64,000 nt of DNA from Flavobacterium sp. ACN2 (GTDB lineage Bacteria; Bacteroidota; Bacteroidia; Flavobacteriales; Flavobacteriaceae). A program made the translations under genes and the position numbers. The notes below the pieces were generated by a model, which made no database searches, had not been told where the DNA came from, and worked only from the letters and a program-made list of their open reading frames with translations. Below are positions 1 through 7,969 of the stretch, one piece after another. Where the stretch lies: NCBI RefSeq assembly GCF_002303885.1, contig NZ_MRCM01000010.1, forward strand, positions 62,001-126,000. Reading direction: 5' to 3'. Each line of letters begins with the position of its first letter. Positions within the stretch are counted from its first letter, which is position 1.

Positions 1-563
1 GGAACGTCTCCATTATCATTATCAGCAGGAACGCTGAAACGGCTTGCTCCTACCACATACTCTGTGTTTTGAGTAATAAAAGGCGAAGAGTGATTACCTC
101 CGCAGTTTGGCAGTTCGATAATTTCAGCAGTTTTGAACGTTTTCAAATCAATACGTGCAATACGTGGCGTATTATTGGCATTGGCAAAAATCCATCGTCC
201 GTCAACTTCTCCATTTGTTTGCGATAAATCCAAGTGATGCTGATCATCCCAAGGCACATAACCATGCGAAGTATTCAACATAGGTTTGGTTTCTTCACTG
301 TACCCGTAACCGCTTTGCGGATCTTCAGAAAACACCGGCATCACTCTTAACAATCTTCCGCTTGGAAGTCCGTAGACACTCACCTGACCGCTAAAACCAC
401 CCGATACAAAGTTGTAGAATTCATCATATTTTCCAGGTGCCACATATACTTTTGAGGCTGCATCGCCTTCAACAGCATCCGTAGAGTCTTTTGGTTTACA
501 AGAAACAAAAAGAGCACACCCTAGCGTAACAACGAAAATCGATTTTAAAAATTTATTTTTCAT
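1..563 (-). CDS. nosZ: Nitrous-oxide reductase NosZ, Sec/lipoprotein type (clade II), N-terminal part
   Basis: NosZ is the periplasmic multicopper enzyme that reduces N2O to N2. Only about 187 residues are inside the window; the gene runs off the left edge. Translation from the ATG at 563 gives a signal peptide ending in a lipobox-like FVSC (Cys22) and no twin-arginine motif, as in the Sec-dependent clade II enzymes of Bacteroidota. Recognisable NosZ stretches follow: FVSGGFSGQVSVYGLPSGR, SEETKPMLNTSHG, a DDQHH that should supply copper-site histidines, NGEVDGRW, NANNTPR and GGNHSSPF. It lies 29 bases after a cytochrome c gene on the same strand and is presumably co-transcribed with it from the FNR-like promoter near 1138. 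The family is certain; the full gene cannot be judged. Confidence 0.95.
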   Translation of the reverse strand, partial: MKNKFLKSIFVVTLGCALFVSCKPKDSTDAVEGDAASKVYVAPGKYDEFYNFVSGGFSGQVSVYGLPSGRLLRVMPVFSEDPQSGYGYSEETKPMLNTSHGYVPWDDQHHLDLSQTNGEVDGRWIFANANNTPRIARIDLKTFKTAEIIELPNCGGNHSSPFITQNTEYVVGASRFSVPADNDNGDV

Positions 564-592
564 AAGGCTATTTATTTTTGATTTTGATTTCT

Positions 593-1069
593 TTATTTTA
601 CCCCATCATTCTGGCGCATATATTCCAAGATAGATCTTGCTTCATCCTCCGTTAATCCTTGATTAGGCATACGAATCATGCAAAGCTCTAATTGCGCTTG
701 CAATTCAGGATCTTTGTCAATCATGGGGTCTGGATTGGTAATAAAGTTCATGATCCATTGCGGTGTTCTTCTCTCGGTAACTCCTTTCCATCCTGGTCCA
801 ACCAATTTTTCGTCGGTAGATTTATGGCAAGAAGTACATTTTACTTCAGCAGTTTTAAGTCCTTTTTCAGCCAGTGCTTTATCTAAAGAAGCTCCTAACT
901 CAACTGTTTCATATTTTCCGATACCTCTTTTAGGATCGTAAGATTCTGCATCAGCTGCTTTTTCTTCGGAGGCAGGGGCTGAAAAATCCTGATCGCTGTT
1001 TGACTTTTCTTTTCCGCAGGATACCATCAGGAAAAAACCAAACATTGTTAATAAGAATAATTTGTTCAT
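593..1069 (-). CDS. Monohaem cytochrome c lipoprotein of the nos operon
   Basis: Probable electron donor to NosZ, anchored in a membrane by lipid. The 158-residue product has a signal peptide with lipobox VSC (Cys18), a Ser/Glu-rich linker, one haem-binding CTSCH (residues 78-82), a class I cytochrome VGPGWKGV segment and a likely axial Met134 in RMPNQGLT. The C-terminal helix EARSILEYM is typical of cytochrome c. A cytochrome c gene directly before nosZ is the usual order in Bacteroidota nos clusters, so the donor role is inferred from context. The promoter is divergent from the copper genes and shares their FNR-like box at 1131-1146. Confidence 0.9.
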   Translation of the reverse strand: MNKLFLLTMFGFFLMVSCGKEKSNSDQDFSAPASEEKAADAESYDPKRGIGKYETVELGASLDKALAEKGLKTAEVKCTSCHKSTDEKLVGPGWKGVTERRTPQWIMNFITNPDPMIDKDPELQAQLELCMIRMPNQGLTEDEARSILEYMRQNDGVK

Positions 1070-1101
1070 TAGTTTGTTTTTTTAATTGTTAAACTTTTGA
1101 T

Positions 1102-1109
1102 CAAAATTC
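1102..1109 (-). promoter_or_regulatory. -7 promoter element for the nos operon
   Basis: On the minus strand this reads GAATTTTG, a one-mismatch version of the Bacteroidota -7 consensus TAnnTTTG. Its centre is 33 bp from the centre of the palindrome at 1131-1146. The same distance is seen for the plus-strand promoter and for nadA. That suggests activation by a Crp/Fnr protein bound near -40. Confidence 0.6.
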
Positions 1110-1130
1110 TAAAACTTGTTTTTCACAAAG

Positions 1131-1146
1131 TATGATTACAATCATA
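1131..1146. promoter_or_regulatory. FNR-like palindromic operator between nos and copper-uptake operons
   Basis: TATGATTACAATCATA has perfect 7-base arms around a 2-base centre. It contains TGAT-N4-ATCA, the core of Crp/Fnr-family sites (E. coli FNR: TTGAT-N4-ATCAA). It lies in the divergent gap and is 33 bp, centre to centre, from a -7-like element on each strand, so one dimer could activate both operons. A near-identical box lies upstream of nadA. The binding protein is not identifiable from this window. Confidence 0.75.
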
Positions 1147-1167
1147 TCCTCAAAAAAAAGTTCATAA

Positions 1168-1175
1168 TACCTTCG
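1168..1175 (+). promoter_or_regulatory. -7 promoter element for the copper-uptake operon
   Basis: TACCTTCG matches TAnnTTTG with one mismatch and is centred 33 bp downstream of the FNR-like palindrome. The first gene starts at 1195, which leaves a short leader. Confidence 0.55.
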
Positions 1176-1194
1176 TATTCTCAAAAAACAACCA

Positions 1195-1563
1195 ATGAAG
1201 TTTTGCGTTTACATATTTTTATTTGCGATCGTGTTTAGACCCGCTTTTCCGTTTTTGGATTACGTCGTCAACTACCATTACATTGCAACTGAATTATGCG
1301 AAAACAAAAATGCTCCCGAACTTCACTGCAACGGAAAATGCCATTTGAAAAAAGAGCTGGCAAAAAGCTATAAAAACGATACGCCAGCTTCTAACGAAAA
1401 GAAAAGTGAAACAACAGAAACATTGGTGCTCTTTATGGTCAAAATCCCAGTATTTTCCTTTAATGAAAACAGGGTTATCCATTTCATAATACATACATTT
1501 TACAACAACTTATACTCTCATTTAGAGGCCGTCAATATCTTTCGCCCTCCTATTTTCATCTGA
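1195..1563 (+). CDS. Small secreted or membrane protein with CNGKCHL motif, copper-uptake operon
   Basis: A 122-residue protein with a hydrophobic N-terminus (residues 1-22). A short conserved-looking Cys cluster follows, ELCENKN then CNGKCHLKKEL, and the C-terminus is hydrophobic and aromatic. I do not recognise a named domain. The three Cys and adjacent His residues could bind a metal, which is inference. It is the first gene of an apparent operon with a Met/His-rich lipoprotein and a copper-type TonB receptor. It diverges from the nos operon across a shared operator, so a role in copper acquisition for NosZ is plausible. Confidence 0.7.
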   Translation: MKFCVYIFLFAIVFRPAFPFLDYVVNYHYIATELCENKNAPELHCNGKCHLKKELAKSYKNDTPASNEKKSETTETLVLFMVKIPVFSFNENRVIHFIIHTFYNNLYSHLEAVNIFRPPIFI

Positions 1564-1634
1564 TTTTATTTGATTCTTTTCCTTCCGAGTAGTTTCGGCA
1601 GACCTTTTATTATCATTATTTAAATCATAATCAC

Positions 1635-2477
1635 ATGAAAATTTTAAAATACACAGCACTTTTATTTTTATCAATTGTTTTATTCTCTTGTTCTTCTGAT
1701 GATGCTTCAGAAATTCCAGCAGATGAAACCACGGGACTTCATAAAATACAGGAAATCGCAAATGACACTCATACAATAGAATTATTCTCGTCAACAGGTT
1801 CTTTGGTTCAAGGTTATAATCATGTTTCTCTTCGAATAAAAGACAAGAAAACCAACACTTATATTACAGATGCCGAAATCAGCTGGACACCATTAATGCA
1901 TATGGCTATGATGCAGCATTCTTGCCCAAGATCTGAAGTAGGGAAAGTAGACAAGAAAACAATTTTTGAAGGAGATATCATCTTTCAAATGGCGCAAAAC
2001 GAAACGGAATATTGGGAACTAAGCATTTCATACAAAATTAATGGTGCCATTTATACTGCAAGCGACAAAATAAATGTTCCTGCATCAGCAAAACGTACCG
2101 TAAGCTCGTTTAAAGGAAGCGATGGAAACAATTATGTAATTGCTTATATCGCACCATCTTCTCCAAAAGTGGCACTAAACGATATGACAGTGGGAATTTA
2201 TAAAATTAAGGATATGATGACTTTTCCTTTCGTTGATAATTTAAGAGTCAAAATCGATCCAAGAATGCCAAGTATGGGCAATCATGGTTCTCCTAATAAT
2301 ACTGATTTAATGCAACGTGACGTTTATGGTCCTTACATGGGAACACTTTCTCTAACTATGACAGGATATTGGAAAATAAATCTTCAGGTTTTAAACGCTA
2401 GTCATGAAGTTCTAAAAGGAGAAGCAGTTACAACAGACAATCCGTCAAGCAGTCTTTATTTTGAAATTGAGTTTTAG
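1635..2477 (+). CDS. Met/His-rich lipoprotein, probable periplasmic copper-binding protein
   Basis: A 280-residue lipoprotein (LFSC lipobox, Cys19) composed of beta-rich segments. Two Met/His clusters, HMAMMQHSCP near residue 94 and DPRMPSMGNHGSP near residue 214, resemble thioether/imidazole Cu(I) sites of copper carriers. The fold looks like two YtkA/FixH-like immunoglobulin domains, but this is not certain. It sits 60 bases before the copper-type TonB receptor and in the same direction. A role in taking copper from, or delivering it to, that receptor is inferred. Confidence 0.75.
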   Translation: MKILKYTALLFLSIVLFSCSSDDASEIPADETTGLHKIQEIANDTHTIELFSSTGSLVQGYNHVSLRIKDKKTNTYITDAEISWTPLMHMAMMQHSCPRSEVGKVDKKTIFEGDIIFQMAQNETEYWELSISYKINGAIYTASDKINVPASAKRTVSSFKGSDGNNYVIAYIAPSSPKVALNDMTVGIYKIKDMMTFPFVDNLRVKIDPRMPSMGNHGSPNNTDLMQRDVYGPYMGTLSLTMTGYWKINLQVLNASHEVLKGEAVTTDNPSSSLYFEIEF

Positions 2478-2537
2478 ATCTAAAAAACAACAAGAAAGAG
2501 GCAAAACACAATTTGTCTCTTTCTCTTAAAGTATGAA

Positions 2538-4535
2538 ATGATGAAAAATCTAACAGCACTCTTTTTGGCTGTGTTTTCAACAATATGCTGGGCGCAGGAA
2601 AAAGCAAATGATAGTCTTGAAACCATAAAACTAAATGAAATAATTGTTATTGGAAATAAACCTTCTTTACATTTAAAACAATCCAAATCTCTTACATCTG
2701 TAGAAGAATATCTCTCAAAATCATCAAAAGTGAATATGATTAAAAGAGGATCTTATGCATGGGAACCTATTATTAATAATATGGCCACAGAACGTACGGT
2801 GATTACAATTGATGGAATGCGCATTTTTGGAGCTTGTACCGATAAAATGGATCTGATCACTTCTTATGTTGAGGTTTCAAATTTAGCCGAAGCCACCATA
2901 GCATCTGGACAGCGGGCAAGCTGTCACGGCGCAGGAATTGGCGGATCGGTCGATTTAAAACGTAATCCGTTTAGTGATAAAAATACGGGGTGGAACGGCA
3001 GTTTAAATTCTGGTTTTGAAAGTAATAATCTGCAAAAAATTATAGGAGCATCCTTAGGATACAATGATTCTCATTTTTATACTCATATCGATTTTATGCA
3101 TCGTGATGCCGATAATTATAAAGCAGGTGGCAATAAAGAAGTCCGTTTTTCTCAATTTACTAAATACAATATTTCTGCTAGCGTGGGTTATTTTATAAAC
3201 CAACAGAAACTTTTAGAAGCTTCTGCAATTTATGACAAAGCCAATAATATTGGCTATCCAGCACTTCCTATGGATGTTTCTTTGGCTGAAGCTAAAATTG
3301 TATCTCTAAGTTATAAATACTTGCCAAAATCTAATTTCGTAACCAATTGGGAAACAAAATTATATTTTAATTCTATAACCCACAAAATGGATGACACCAA
3401 AAGACCTAGCGTACCTATACATATGGATATGCCTGGCTGGTCTGATACGTACGGCTATTATTCAAGAATGAAAGGAAAATTTGAAAAGCATAGTTTTCTA
3501 GCTGACTTAAACGGATTTTACAATAAATCTATCGCAGAGATGACAATGCATCCTTCAGATCCAAACGAAAATCTGATGTTTATGTATACATGGCCCGATG
3601 TCAGAACTTTATACAATGGATTGTCTTTAGAAGATAATATTAAAATTTCTGAAAATGATCATCTAAGAATTGGTGCTAATCTCGGATTTCAAAATAATAC
3701 CATAGCGAATGATTTCGGATTAGCGAGTCTACGCATTTTTTATCCGGAAATGGATGCTTCAAAAAACCGTTTCTTAAAAAGTTTTGCAGCAAATTATACC
3801 AAAAAAAACAACATTTTTGAGTTCGGATTTGGTTTGGCTTACGCCGAAAGAGCACCTTCTGTATCTGAAGGCTACGGATTTTATCTCTACAACAGCAGTG
3901 ATTTTTATGATTATATCGGAAATCCAAATCTAAAAAATGAAAATGCTTTTGAAGGAAACTTTTCTACTGGTTATAAAACATCGCAATTAACCGCAAAAAT
4001 TACAGGTTCTTATTTCTATTTTTCTAATTATATAATAGGTAAAATCGACCCGAATACGCTTCCTATGACTATTGGCGCTTCTGGAGTAAAAAGATATGAA
4101 GCTATAGACAATGCCAAAATATTGAATACCGATTTTAATCTGACGTACGACTTTTTAGAAAATTGGCAATTCAAATCACAACTTACTTATAGCACTGGAA
4201 AAGATAATGATGGAAACAATTTACCTTTTATAAGTCCGATCAAATACAGCGCTGGAATCGACTTCAAGAAAGAAAATTTTAATGCTGGAATTAGTGTTTT
4301 AGGAAATCTGGCTCAAAATGAATTTGCCAAAACTTACGGACAAACCAAAACGCCAGATTATCTAATTTTTGGGCTTAACGCTGGATATGCTTTTCATTGG
4401 AATCAAAACATATTGAAACTGCAAACAGGTGTTGAAAATATATTGGATCGATATTACACCACTTATGCCGACTGGAATAAAATTCCGCGAATGGGGCGCA
4501 ATATTTTCATCAATCTTACTTTCAATTTCCATTAA
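2538..4535 (+). CDS. TonB-dependent copper receptor, NosA/OprC-like
   Basis: A 665-residue outer-membrane receptor. A signal peptide ends near CWAQ. The plug domain includes NNMATERTVITIDGMRIFG, then GACTDKMD with Cys100 and Met104, and ends in GAGIGGSVDLKRNPF. A beta-barrel follows and closes with a C-terminal aromatic (FNFH). The CxxxM arrangement matches the Cu(I) ligand pattern described for OprC, and a loop at His295-Met296-Asp297-Met298 could supply further ligands. NosA of denitrifying pseudomonads is needed for active NosZ. Location opposite the nos operon supports the same role here. There is no CarboxypepD_reg-like N-terminal extension, unlike the other two TonB receptors in the window. 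Confidence 0.88.
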   Translation: MMKNLTALFLAVFSTICWAQEKANDSLETIKLNEIIVIGNKPSLHLKQSKSLTSVEEYLSKSSKVNMIKRGSYAWEPIINNMATERTVITIDGMRIFGACTDKMDLITSYVEVSNLAEATIASGQRASCHGAGIGGSVDLKRNPFSDKNTGWNGSLNSGFESNNLQKIIGASLGYNDSHFYTHIDFMHRDADNYKAGGNKEVRFSQFTKYNISASVGYFINQQKLLEASAIYDKANNIGYPALPMDVSLAEAKIVSLSYKYLPKSNFVTNWETKLYFNSITHKMDDTKRPSVPIHMDMPGWSDTYGYYSRMKGKFEKHSFLADLNGFYNKSIAEMTMHPSDPNENLMFMYTWPDVRTLYNGLSLEDNIKISENDHLRIGANLGFQNNTIANDFGLASLRIFYPEMDASKNRFLKSFAANYTKKNNIFEFGFGLAYAERAPSVSEGYGFYLYNSSDFYDYIGNPNLKNENAFEGNFSTGYKTSQLTAKITGSYFYFSNYIIGKIDPNTLPMTIGASGVKRYEAIDNAKILNTDFNLTYDFLENWQFKSQLTYSTGKDNDGNNLPFISPIKYSAGIDFKKENFNAGISVLGNLAQNEFAKTYGQTKTPDYLIFGLNAGYAFHWNQNILKLQTGVENILDRYYTTYADWNKIPRMGRNIFINLTFNFH

Positions 4536-4580
4536 ACATCAAATTATCAAGGTTAACATATAAAAACAAAAATTAAACAG

Positions 4581-4596
4581 TATGATTAGAATCATG
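4581..4596. promoter_or_regulatory. FNR-like palindromic operator upstream of nadA operon
   Basis: TATGATTAGAATCATG has the same ATGATT-N2-AATCAT core as the box at 1131-1146. Its centre (4588.5) is 33 bp from the centre of the -7-like element at 4618-4625. This places it near -40 relative to the expected start of transcription, the usual activator position for FNR. Confidence 0.75.
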
Positions 4597-4617
4597 TTTT
4601 GAAAAAAATGATGATAA

Positions 4618-4625
4618 TATATTTA
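4618..4625 (+). promoter_or_regulatory. -7 promoter element of the nadA-nrdG operon
   Basis: TATATTTA is one base from TAnnTTTG. A TTTTG at 4597-4601 is a possible -33 element partly covered by the flank of the palindrome. Confidence 0.6.
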
Positions 4626-4716
4626 CCCTATTAAAATTATATGCTTAAATATATTTTAAAACAAACTAAAAAATAAGCAACAACAGCTTTTGTTAGTACA
4701 AAATTCAAGAATTTAT

Positions 4717-5649
4717 ATGGACAAGAATTTTTTAATACAGGAGATCATCCGATTGAAAAAAGAAAAAAATGCCGTGATACTAGCTCATTATTATCAAGAT
4801 GAGAATATTCAGGAAATAGCAGATTTTATTGGAGATAGTCTTGAATTGGCTAAAAAAGCTCAAAAGACAGATGCTGATATTATAGTTTTTGCGGGAGTTC
4901 ATTTTATGGCAGAAACAGCCAAAATTTTAAACCCAAATAAAAAAGTAGTATTACCCGATTGGAATGCTGGCTGCTCTCTTGCAGATGGCTGTCCGCCTGA
5001 AGCGTTTAAATTGTTTAAAGAACAGCATCCCGATCATATTGTGGTTACTTACATTAACTGTTCTGCACAAATAAAAGCTATGAGCGACTTAGTCTGCACA
5101 TCGGCAAATGCCAAAAAGATAATCGAATCTATTCCAGTAGAACAAAAAATAATATTTGCTCCAGATGAAAATTTAGGCAAATATCTTCAAAAAGAAACCA
5201 AGCGCGAACTTGTCTTATGGAAAGGCTCATGCGTTGTGCACGAAGCCTTTTCATTAGACAAATTAATAGAAATATATAACAAAAATCCGACTGCAAAAAT
5301 TGCAGCTCACCCGGAATCTGAAAGTCATATTTTAAAAGCAGCACATTTCATTGGCTCGACTTCGGGAATTATTAATTTCATTAAAACGGATCCTGCTGCC
5401 GTTTTCATTGTGGCCACAGAAGCCGGTATCTTGCATGAGCTTACAAAAGCGGTACCTGATAAAACGTTGATTCCGGCTCCTACCACAGAAGACAACAGCT
5501 GTGCTTGCAGCGAATGTGCTTTTATGAAAATGAATACACTCGAAAAATTGTATTTGTGCCTTAAAAATGAAAGACCAGAAATGCTTATTAAAGATGAACT
5601 GAGAATAGAAGCGCTAAAGCCTATTAAAAGAATGCTTGAATTATCATAA
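4717..5649 (+). CDS. nadA: Quinolinate synthase NadA
   Basis: NadA condenses iminoaspartate with dihydroxyacetone phosphate to give quinolinate for NAD synthesis, using an oxygen-labile [4Fe-4S] cluster. Family motifs are present: [54 protein letters not shown] and [21 protein letters not shown]. These supply the three expected cluster cysteines. The ATG at 4717 is preferred over an upstream TTG at 4690 because it gives the normal family N-terminus and 310 residues. It is the first gene of an operon with nadB (29-base gap) and anaerobic genes, behind an FNR-like promoter. Confidence 0.95.
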   Translation: MDKNFLIQEIIRLKKEKNAVILAHYYQDENIQEIADFIGDSLELAKKAQKTDADIIVFAGVHFMAETAKILNPNKKVVLPDWNAGCSLADGCPPEAFKLFKEQHPDHIVVTYINCSAQIKAMSDLVCTSANAKKIIESIPVEQKIIFAPDENLGKYLQKETKRELVLWKGSCVVHEAFSLDKLIEIYNKNPTAKIAAHPESESHILKAAHFIGSTSGIINFIKTDPAAVFIVATEAGILHELTKAVPDKTLIPAPTTEDNSCACSECAFMKMNTLEKLYLCLKNERPEMLIKDELRIEALKPIKRMLELS

Positions 5650-5678
5650 AAAACGCAATAACCTTAAATCAAAATAAC

Positions 5679-7193
5679 ATGCTTAAAACAGATATACTTA
5701 TCATCGGTTCTGGTATTTCGGGATTATTTTTTGCCATGAAAATAGCAAAAAAACGTCCAGACTTATCTATTGTTATAATGACGAAAGAAACAGCCAAAAA
5801 TACCAATACACAGCTCGCTCAAGGCGGTATTGCTGTAGTTACAGATCATTTAAAAGACAGTTTTAATAAGCATATACATGATACCCTTCGTTCTGGAGGT
5901 GGTTTGTGCGATAAAGAAATTGTTAATATGGTGATTACGCAAGCTCCAGAAAGACTTCAGGAATTAATTGAAATTGGAACTTCTTTTGACAAAGATGAAA
6001 AAGGCCAATGGAATCTAGGTTTAGAAGGAGGACATTCACAACACAGAATATTACATCATAAAGATAGCTCCGGACAGGAAATTGAGAGTAAACTACTCAA
6101 GATTATTAAGAAGATGCCCAATATTGAACTCTTAGAGAATCATTTGGTCATTGATATCAATACCGAAACAAAAAAAGCTAAAACTACTTGTGCCGGAGTC
6201 TTCTTTTATGAAAAAAAACACAATCGCATTAAATACATGAGAACGCGCACTATTGTTCTAAGTACAGGAGGATGCGGACAGCTTTTTGAAAATACAACAA
6301 ATCCTAAAATTGCAACGGGAGACGGACTTGCAATGGCAGCACGCGCGGGAGCAGAAATTGCAGATATGGAATATATGCAGTTTCATCCAACCGCTTTATT
6401 TACAGGAAAAGAAAATCCGTTGTTTTTGATTTCTGAAGCTGTAAGGGGTTTTGGCGCTCATATCGTAAATGATGAAGGAAAAAGGTTTTTATTTAAATAT
6501 GATATTCGAGGCGAATTGTCTACACGAGATATGGTTTCAACTGCCATTAGTAAAGAACTTCAAGCGAGCGGAAAAAAACATGTTTATCTAGACTGTAGAC
6601 ATCTAGATCCAAAAGCATTTTCAAATCAATTTCCTGTGATCACAGCACATTGCAATGAGTTGGGAATTTACCCTGAAAAAGATTTAATTCCTGTTGTTCC
6701 TGCCGCACATTATCAATGTGGCGGTATTCGGGTAGATAAAAATGGAGTGACGACAATAAAAAATCTTTACGCAATTGGAGAATGCGCTAGAACTGGTCTT
6801 CATGGTAAAAACCGTCTGGCATCCAACTCTCTTCTTGAAGGTTTAGTCTTTGCACATCAGGCTTCAGAAAATGTAGACAGAACTATAGCCGAATTTATTT
6901 ATTCATCCCAAATATTAATTCCAAAGTTTCCAAAGGCACATCAAGTCGACGATTACCTTGCTTTTGAAGTACTTAAAAAAGAATTGCAAAAACTGGTGAC
7001 CGCATTTTACACAAGCGAAGAACGCGATGCCGAATTGGCTTTTGAAAAAATAAAAGAGCTTCATAATTATGCAGTTTCGCTTACAGAAGCACACGAAATT
7101 ACGATTCCGTTTATCGAATTTTCGAATATGATTGCGGTTTCTTTATTGATTATTAAGCAATGTAAAGCTGCAACAGACCAAAAAATATGCTGA
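5679..7193 (+). CDS. nadB: L-aspartate oxidase NadB
   Basis: A flavoenzyme that oxidises L-aspartate to iminoaspartate, the substrate of NadA; the family can use fumarate instead of oxygen. The 504-residue product shows the FAD-binding IIGSGISGLFFAMKIA, TQLAQGGIAVV, HHKDSSGQEI, TGDGLAMAARAGAEI.DMEYMQFHPTA, the AAHYQCGGI substrate region and GLHGKNRLASNSLLEGLVF. Length and order fit the family. Its partner nadA is immediately upstream. Placement with nrdD/nrdG suggests this copy serves anaerobic NAD synthesis. Confidence 0.95.
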   Translation: MLKTDILIIGSGISGLFFAMKIAKKRPDLSIVIMTKETAKNTNTQLAQGGIAVVTDHLKDSFNKHIHDTLRSGGGLCDKEIVNMVITQAPERLQELIEIGTSFDKDEKGQWNLGLEGGHSQHRILHHKDSSGQEIESKLLKIIKKMPNIELLENHLVIDINTETKKAKTTCAGVFFYEKKHNRIKYMRTRTIVLSTGGCGQLFENTTNPKIATGDGLAMAARAGAEIADMEYMQFHPTALFTGKENPLFLISEAVRGFGAHIVNDEGKRFLFKYDIRGELSTRDMVSTAISKELQASGKKHVYLDCRHLDPKAFSNQFPVITAHCNELGIYPEKDLIPVVPAAHYQCGGIRVDKNGVTTIKNLYAIGECARTGLHGKNRLASNSLLEGLVFAHQASENVDRTIAEFIYSSQILIPKFPKAHQVDDYLAFEVLKKELQKLVTAFYTSEERDAELAFEKIKELHNYAVSLTEAHEITIPFIEFSNMIAVSLLIIKQCKAATDQKIC

Positions 7194-7223
7194 AACCAAA
7201 ATTAATCTATACCCCCAACCATT

Positions 7224-7955
7224 ATGAAACTAACAAGCAAAACAACCATTGGAGAAATCGTCGCAGATGACTTCAAAACAGCAGCCATTTTTACAAAATT
7301 CCATATCGACTTTTGCTGCAAAGGATATCGAACAATCGAAGAAGTTTGTAAAAAAAGAGATATTGAAGAAAGTGCTCTTATAGAACACATTGAAAAAGCA
7401 AGAAGCAGTTCTGCCAATCAGTCTTTTGATTACAAAAGTTGGCCAGCCGACATGATTGCAGATTATATAACCAAAACCCATCATAGATATGTAGAAGAAA
7501 AGTCTCCTGTTATTTTGGAGTATTTAAATAAATTGTGCGGTGTTCACGGTGCGATTCATCCTGAGCTTCATGAAATTCATACTATTTTTTCAAAGACGTA
7601 TTTGGATCTCACAGCTCATATGAAACGAGAAGAGTTGGTTGTTTTTCCTTTTATAAAAAAAATGAAAATCGCACACAGTAAAGGTCAAGAACTGGAAACA
7701 CCGCCTTTTTTATCTATCGAAACTCCAATTACAACATTAAAAGAGGATCATATAACCGAAGGACAGCGTTTTAAAAGAATTGCGGCTTTAACCAATAATT
7801 ATACACCGCCTCTTGACTCATGCAATACTTATAAAGTTGCTTTTCTGATGCTGGAAGAATTTGACAAAGATTTAAAGAAGCATATACATCTGGAAAACAA
7901 CATCTTATTTCCAAAAGCAATTGAACTTGAAAAAACATTTGAAAAAGTGTCTTAA
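7224..7955 (+). CDS. ric: Iron-sulfur cluster repair di-iron protein (Ric/YtfE/ScdA)
   Basis: Repairs Fe-S clusters damaged by nitric oxide or oxidation. Residues 1-70 form the ScdA-N domain (DUF542) with TTIGEIVADDFKTA and the FCCKGYRTIEEVC cysteines. Residues from about 80 form a hemerythrin-like helical bundle with di-iron His/Glu ligands, including HHRYVEE, HGAIHPEL, KREELVVFPF, EDHITEG and HIHLENNILFP. Length 243 is normal. It lies 30 bases after nadB and 14 before nrdD, which fits protection of oxygen- and NO-labile enzymes in the operon. Confidence 0.93.
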   Translation: MKLTSKTTIGEIVADDFKTAAIFTKFHIDFCCKGYRTIEEVCKKRDIEESALIEHIEKARSSSANQSFDYKSWPADMIADYITKTHHRYVEEKSPVILEYLNKLCGVHGAIHPELHEIHTIFSKTYLDLTAHMKREELVVFPFIKKMKIAHSKGQELETPPFLSIETPITTLKEDHITEGQRFKRIAALTNNYTPPLDSCNTYKVAFLMLEEFDKDLKKHIHLENNILFPKAIELEKTFEKVS

Positions 7956-7969
7956 ATTAAAAGAATACC

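Noticed and set aside
1097..1104. TTGATCAA near the nos promoter as a second FNR half-pair
   Set aside because: It lacks the four-base spacer between half sites and overlaps the expected -7 region.
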